Assembly: GCA_937949615.1 (NCBI GenBank)
Contig: CALEDQ010000034.1
Location: 1-35,659 of the forward strand
Source: an uncultured bacterium
Lineage (GTDB): Bacteria > Muiribacteriota > Ozemobacteria > Ozemobacterales > Ozemobacteraceae
DNA length: 35,659 bases
Direction: 5' to 3'
Part shown: piece after piece, positions 33,023 to 35,659 of the stretch
Numbering within the stretch: position 1 is the first letter of the stretch
Layout of the letters: each line of letters begins with the position of its first letter
The notes under the pieces: generated by a model
Database searches by the model: none
Seen by the model: only the letters and a program-made list of their open reading frames with translations
What the model was told of the DNA's origin: nothing
Translations under genes and position numbers: made by a program

Positions 33023-35425
33023 TTAATGCTCGACCTGAATCTCGACTTCGGCGGCAATCTCGCTTTCGGTCAATGCCGTAATGCGAAACACCCCTTTGGC
33101 AAGAGGCCAGTAAGCCTCATACGGCGGCGGAGTTCTGATAAACTCGATGCCGTTTATCAGCCAGATAACTTCAGATACTGGTTCTGATGGAATAGCACGC
33201 AACAGAGCATAATTTTCGTGGCTGGCAGACATGACATAGCAGTCACCATCATGTGGTGAGACTATTTTGATGCCGACATTCCGCGCCAGTCTTGTTTTAT
33301 CTGCTGAATAAAAGCTGCCGGAAGCAACCGATAACTGAGCATCGCCAGACTCAAGCCCTTTTATCACCCAGGGGTCAGCTGTTTCGGCCTGATTGGCCAG
33401 TCTGAAAGGGTCGACATCGAGAAACCGCCGGCGATGTTTCAGCCAGCTGGCATAATCTGCAGGCAGGTCATGCTCTTCGCCGGTCGAACGATGAAAAACG
33501 CAGACTTCGGGCAGATTGCCGTCTTCAGCAAAAATCTCATAACCGGTCATAAAACAGTTTGGCCCGGGCAACTGCCCCGAAATAGAGCAGACAGCCCGGC
33601 GAATGATTCCCTCCGGGGCAACTACCGGTGCCGGCTGATATCTGGTCTCAAGATAGTCGTTGATATCGTGAAAAATTGGCCCGCAGGCGCTTGCACCACT
33701 GAGAGCACGGGTAGGGACACCTGAAAAGTTGCCGACCCAGAAGGCCATGATAAAACGGGAATTAACGGCAACCAGCCAGCAATCGCGGTATTCTGTACTG
33801 GTTCCGGTTTTCAAACCAGTCATACTGCGGGTTTTAAAAAAAGCCGGATTACCGAAGGTAAACAGGCGTGCCGACGGATCGGCCATGATGTCAAAAATCA
33901 TATAGGCAGTGCGCGGCGAAATAATCGATGAACTGCTTTGCAGCTGATCGGGAAAATACTTCAGGCTTTTGAGATTACCCTGGTTGACAAAAATTCCGTA
34001 AGCCTGCACCAGGTCGAGCATGCGCAGCTCAGGATTGCCGATGGCCAGCCCGAGACCATAGAACTCAGCTGCACCCGGCTTATTGCTGACCAGGCCGAGC
34101 TCGACAAGCATCCGGCAAAAGTCGCCGATACCAAGAAGGTTGAGCATTTTGACCGCTGAGATATTAAGACTGTTGCCAAGGGCAGCTCTGATCGTCACCG
34201 GGCCATACGATCTGCGGTCGGCATTGTATGGCTGATATTCCCCCTGCGGCGTCTTGAACGTCTGCATTGTGTCGGGTATCACATAAGACGGAAAATAACC
34301 GTTTTCGAGCGCCAGTGCATAAAGAAATGGTTTGAGAATAGAGCCGCCTGAGCGTCGGGCGAGGCAGACATTATTGAACCCGGCAGCCAGCGGGCCATAT
34401 TCGCATGAACCGGCCATGGCAAGAATTTCAAGAGTCGTACTGTCGACAATCATACCGCCGGCCTGCAACGCTCCTTTTTTCATCAGACGTGGCAGGTGCG
34501 ATTTGAGTGTGCCGACAAGCAGATTCTGCAGGGTCATGTCGATCGTCGTTTTTCGGGTACCTTTTAATGGACTGTGCTGTGCGAGAACCAGATCGCAGAA
34601 ATGTGGAGCATTGAACGGCCTCGGTTTTCGCCAGGATGGGATTGTCGAGTTTCTGGCGCTGACAAGGGTGCTTTCTGCAATAATTCCGGTGCGCCTCATT
34701 TCAGCGAGCACCCAGTTACGCCGGGCAAGCAGTCTGATATTGCCTTTTTGTGAAAAGGGATCGAGACGGCCGGGCGCCTGAATTGCCGCCGCCAGCGTCG
34801 CACTTTCGGCCAGGTTAAGCATATCCGGGCTTTTGCCAAACAACAGAAGTGCGGCCATATTGATACCCCGCACATTACCAAACATAGAAACGGCATTCAG
34901 ATAGCGTTCGAGTATCTGAGCCTTGCTTAAACTGCCTTCAAGACGAAGCGCCATTAAAAGCTCGCGAATTTTGGTCGTCAATGTGCGTGGCCCAGGATCG
35001 ACTACGCGAATCAGCTGCTGTGAAATCGTTGAAGCGCCTGAAACAATGCGTTTGTTGGTAAGATTCTGCCAGGCGGCCCGCAGAATCGCAAAAAAATCGA
35101 AACCGGGATGCTGGTAAAAGTTGCGGTCTTCGGCGGTCAGAATCGCCTGCAGCAAATCAGGAGAATGGCTTGCCAGAGGTATATATACCGAAAAATCGCC
35201 GCGCACGTCAGCAAAAACCCTGAGAATTTTGCCGTGGCGGTCGGTCAAAGCGCCGCCACTGGAAAAATGGCGTTCAATCAGAGGCAACGGATCGTCGCAG
35301 AAATACGGCAGAAGGCTGAAGCGGCAATGCCAGGCCAGGCCGGCAGCCATAAACAGCAGCAGTAATGCCGCCATAAGTTTTTTTGCGAAAATCGTTTTTG
35401 TCAGACGCGTAAAGAAGGCACCCAT
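33023..35425 (-). CDS. pbpC: Penicillin-binding protein 1C (bifunctional peptidoglycan synthase)
   Basis: About 800 residues. An N-terminal membrane anchor is followed by a GT51 glycosyltransferase (AEDRNFYQHPGFD, E near 99; GASTISQQL) and a transpeptidase with SILK (S362, K365), SLN (419-421) and KTG (539-541). The C-terminus (IVSPHDGDCYVMSASHENYALLRA...VIWLINGIEF) is the PBP1C-specific C-terminal domain. All catalytic motifs are present. The frame extends to an ATG at 35461, but that codon lies inside the stem of a strong hairpin, so the ATG at 35425 is preferred; neither has a good Shine-Dalgarno. It follows an alpha-2-macroglobulin gene, as in the E. coli yfhM-pbpC pair. There the macroglobulin is thought to protect the periplasm while PBP1C repairs the wall. 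Confidence 0.92.
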   Translation of the reverse strand: MGAFFTRLTKTIFAKKLMAALLLLFMAAGLAWHCRFSLLPYFCDDPLPLIERHFSSGGALTDRHGKILRVFADVRGDFSVYIPLASHSPDLLQAILTAEDRNFYQHPGFDFFAILRAAWQNLTNKRIVSGASTISQQLIRVVDPGPRTLTTKIRELLMALRLEGSLSKAQILERYLNAVSMFGNVRGINMAALLLFGKSPDMLNLAESATLAAAIQAPGRLDPFSQKGNIRLLARRNWVLAEMRRTGIIAESTLVSARNSTIPSWRKPRPFNAPHFCDLVLAQHSPLKGTRKTTIDMTLQNLLVGTLKSHLPRLMKKGALQAGGMIVDSTTLEILAMAGSCEYGPLAAGFNNVCLARRSGGSILKPFLYALALENGYFPSYVIPDTMQTFKTPQGEYQPYNADRRSYGPVTIRAALGNSLNISAVKMLNLLGIGDFCRMLVELGLVSNKPGAAEFYGLGLAIGNPELRMLDLVQAYGIFVNQGNLKSLKYFPDQLQSSSSIISPRTAYMIFDIMADPSARLFTFGNPAFFKTRSMTGLKTGTSTEYRDCWLVAVNSRFIMAFWVGNFSGVPTRALSGASACGPIFHDINDYLETRYQPAPVVAPEGIIRRAVCSISGQLPGPNCFMTGYEIFAEDGNLPEVCVFHRSTGEEHDLPADYASWLKHRRRFLDVDPFRLANQAETADPWVIKGLESGDAQLSVASGSFYSADKTRLARNVGIKIVSPHDGDCYVMSASHENYALLRAIPSEPVSEVIWLINGIEFIRTPPPYEAYWPLAKGVFRITALTESEIAAEVEIQVEH

Positions 35426-35443
35426 ACTTGCTGAAGCATCGCT

Positions 35444-35479
35444 TAAAAAAACCGGCGCCATCGGTATCGATGGCGCCGG
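35444..35479 (-). terminator. Strong intrinsic terminator after the alpha-2-macroglobulin gene
   Basis: A perfect 12-bp stem (35452-35463 with 35468-35479) with a 4-nt loop is followed on the minus strand by seven T (rc of A7 at 35445-35451). It is placed 9 nt after the macroglobulin stop and overlaps the longest pbpC frame, so it may limit or attenuate read-through into pbpC. Confidence 0.85.
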
Positions 35480-35488
35480 CAGGTTGTT

Positions 35489-35659
35489 TTATTCAGCCGC
35501 CAGTATCTGAACTGTCGCCGGCGTGCTCATACCATTGATTTCCGGATTATACATCAGGCTCACCTGAGTTGGCTTCATTTTGAAACTGCCTTCACAGATA
35601 GCCCGCAGATAATAAACCAGCCGGAATCTTCCAGACCAGAAATGATCCTTGAAAGCCAG
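35489..35659 (-). CDS. Alpha-2-macroglobulin family protein, C-terminal end only
   Basis: The last 56 codons of a gene that enters from the right edge; the TAA stop is at 35489-35491. The sequence KDHFWSGRFRLVYYLRAICEG...KMKPTQVSLMYNPEINGMSTP is the typical end of bacterial alpha-2-macroglobulins, where the receptor-binding-like domain closes with a DHFWxGxF...PTQVxxMYNPE pattern. These large lipoprotein or periplasmic protease traps are commonly encoded next to pbpC, as here. The thioester region and other domains are outside the window, so the subtype cannot be stated. Confidence 0.8.
   Translation of the reverse strand: MAFKDHFWSGRFRLVYYLRAICEGSFKMKPTQVSLMYNPEINGMSTPATVQILAAE

Overview
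The window (about 35.7 kb) comes from a diderm bacterium. It encodes three OmpH/Skp-like periplasmic coiled-coil proteins, prepilin-like proteins, a penicillin-binding protein 1C and the end of an alpha-2-macroglobulin, which together imply an outer membrane. The phylum cannot be fixed from sequence alone. The gene style would fit a deep-branching, uncultured diderm lineage, but that is a guess. Most genes are GC-rich; the left edge (1-420) and much of 6300-12300 are clearly more AT-rich.

Left third (1-12300), a defence-like island. A leftward operon encodes a SNF2-family helicase (3324-6173) and an Eco57I/DrmMI-type N6-adenine methyltransferase (16-3327), overlapping by 4 bp. This is the signature pair of class 1 DISARM. 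Rightward from the same intergenic region run a small Mrr_N-like winged-helix gene (6695-6979), a small membrane protein (7069-7317) and a 1591-residue protein joining an HSP90/sacsin-like GHKL ATPase to a UPF1-like SF1 helicase (7498-12273). Between the two arms is the most striking object of the window: ten copies of the pentamer AGTAC, always in the same orientation, spaced 21-23 bp apart (one interval of 15) across 6413-6609. The variable sequence between copies is about 17 nt. A sigma70-like promoter (6327-6356) points into the array, so it should lie in the transcribed leader of the rightward genes. The layout resembles a CRISPR array in miniature, but the repeat is far too short for CRISPR. 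I propose that the array and the flanking genes are one DISARM-related system. A ParE/RelE-type toxin-antitoxin pair (12301-12812, minus) closes the island.

Middle (13080-22855). An ankyrin-repeat protein carries two eight-cysteine/histidine zinc modules with FYVE-like and RING-like spacing. It is followed by argF (minus), a tandem pair of UvrD/AddA-like helicase-nucleases with AddB-like iron-sulfur cysteines (AdnAB-like, minus) and a divergent M42 aminopeptidase (plus). Hairpin terminators at 14214-14246 and 22882-22907 separate transcription units.

Right third (22924-35659, all minus). Reading in the direction of transcription: the end of an alpha-2-macroglobulin, a 12-bp-stem terminator, pbpC, a secreted protein of unknown function, two OmpH-like proteins, three prepilin-like proteins (PilW-, PilV- and PilX-like), a third OmpH-like protein and a 1609-residue secreted protein. 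The three pilins followed by a giant secreted protein resemble a pilVWX-pilY1 operon. The interleaved OmpH-like paralogues are unusual.
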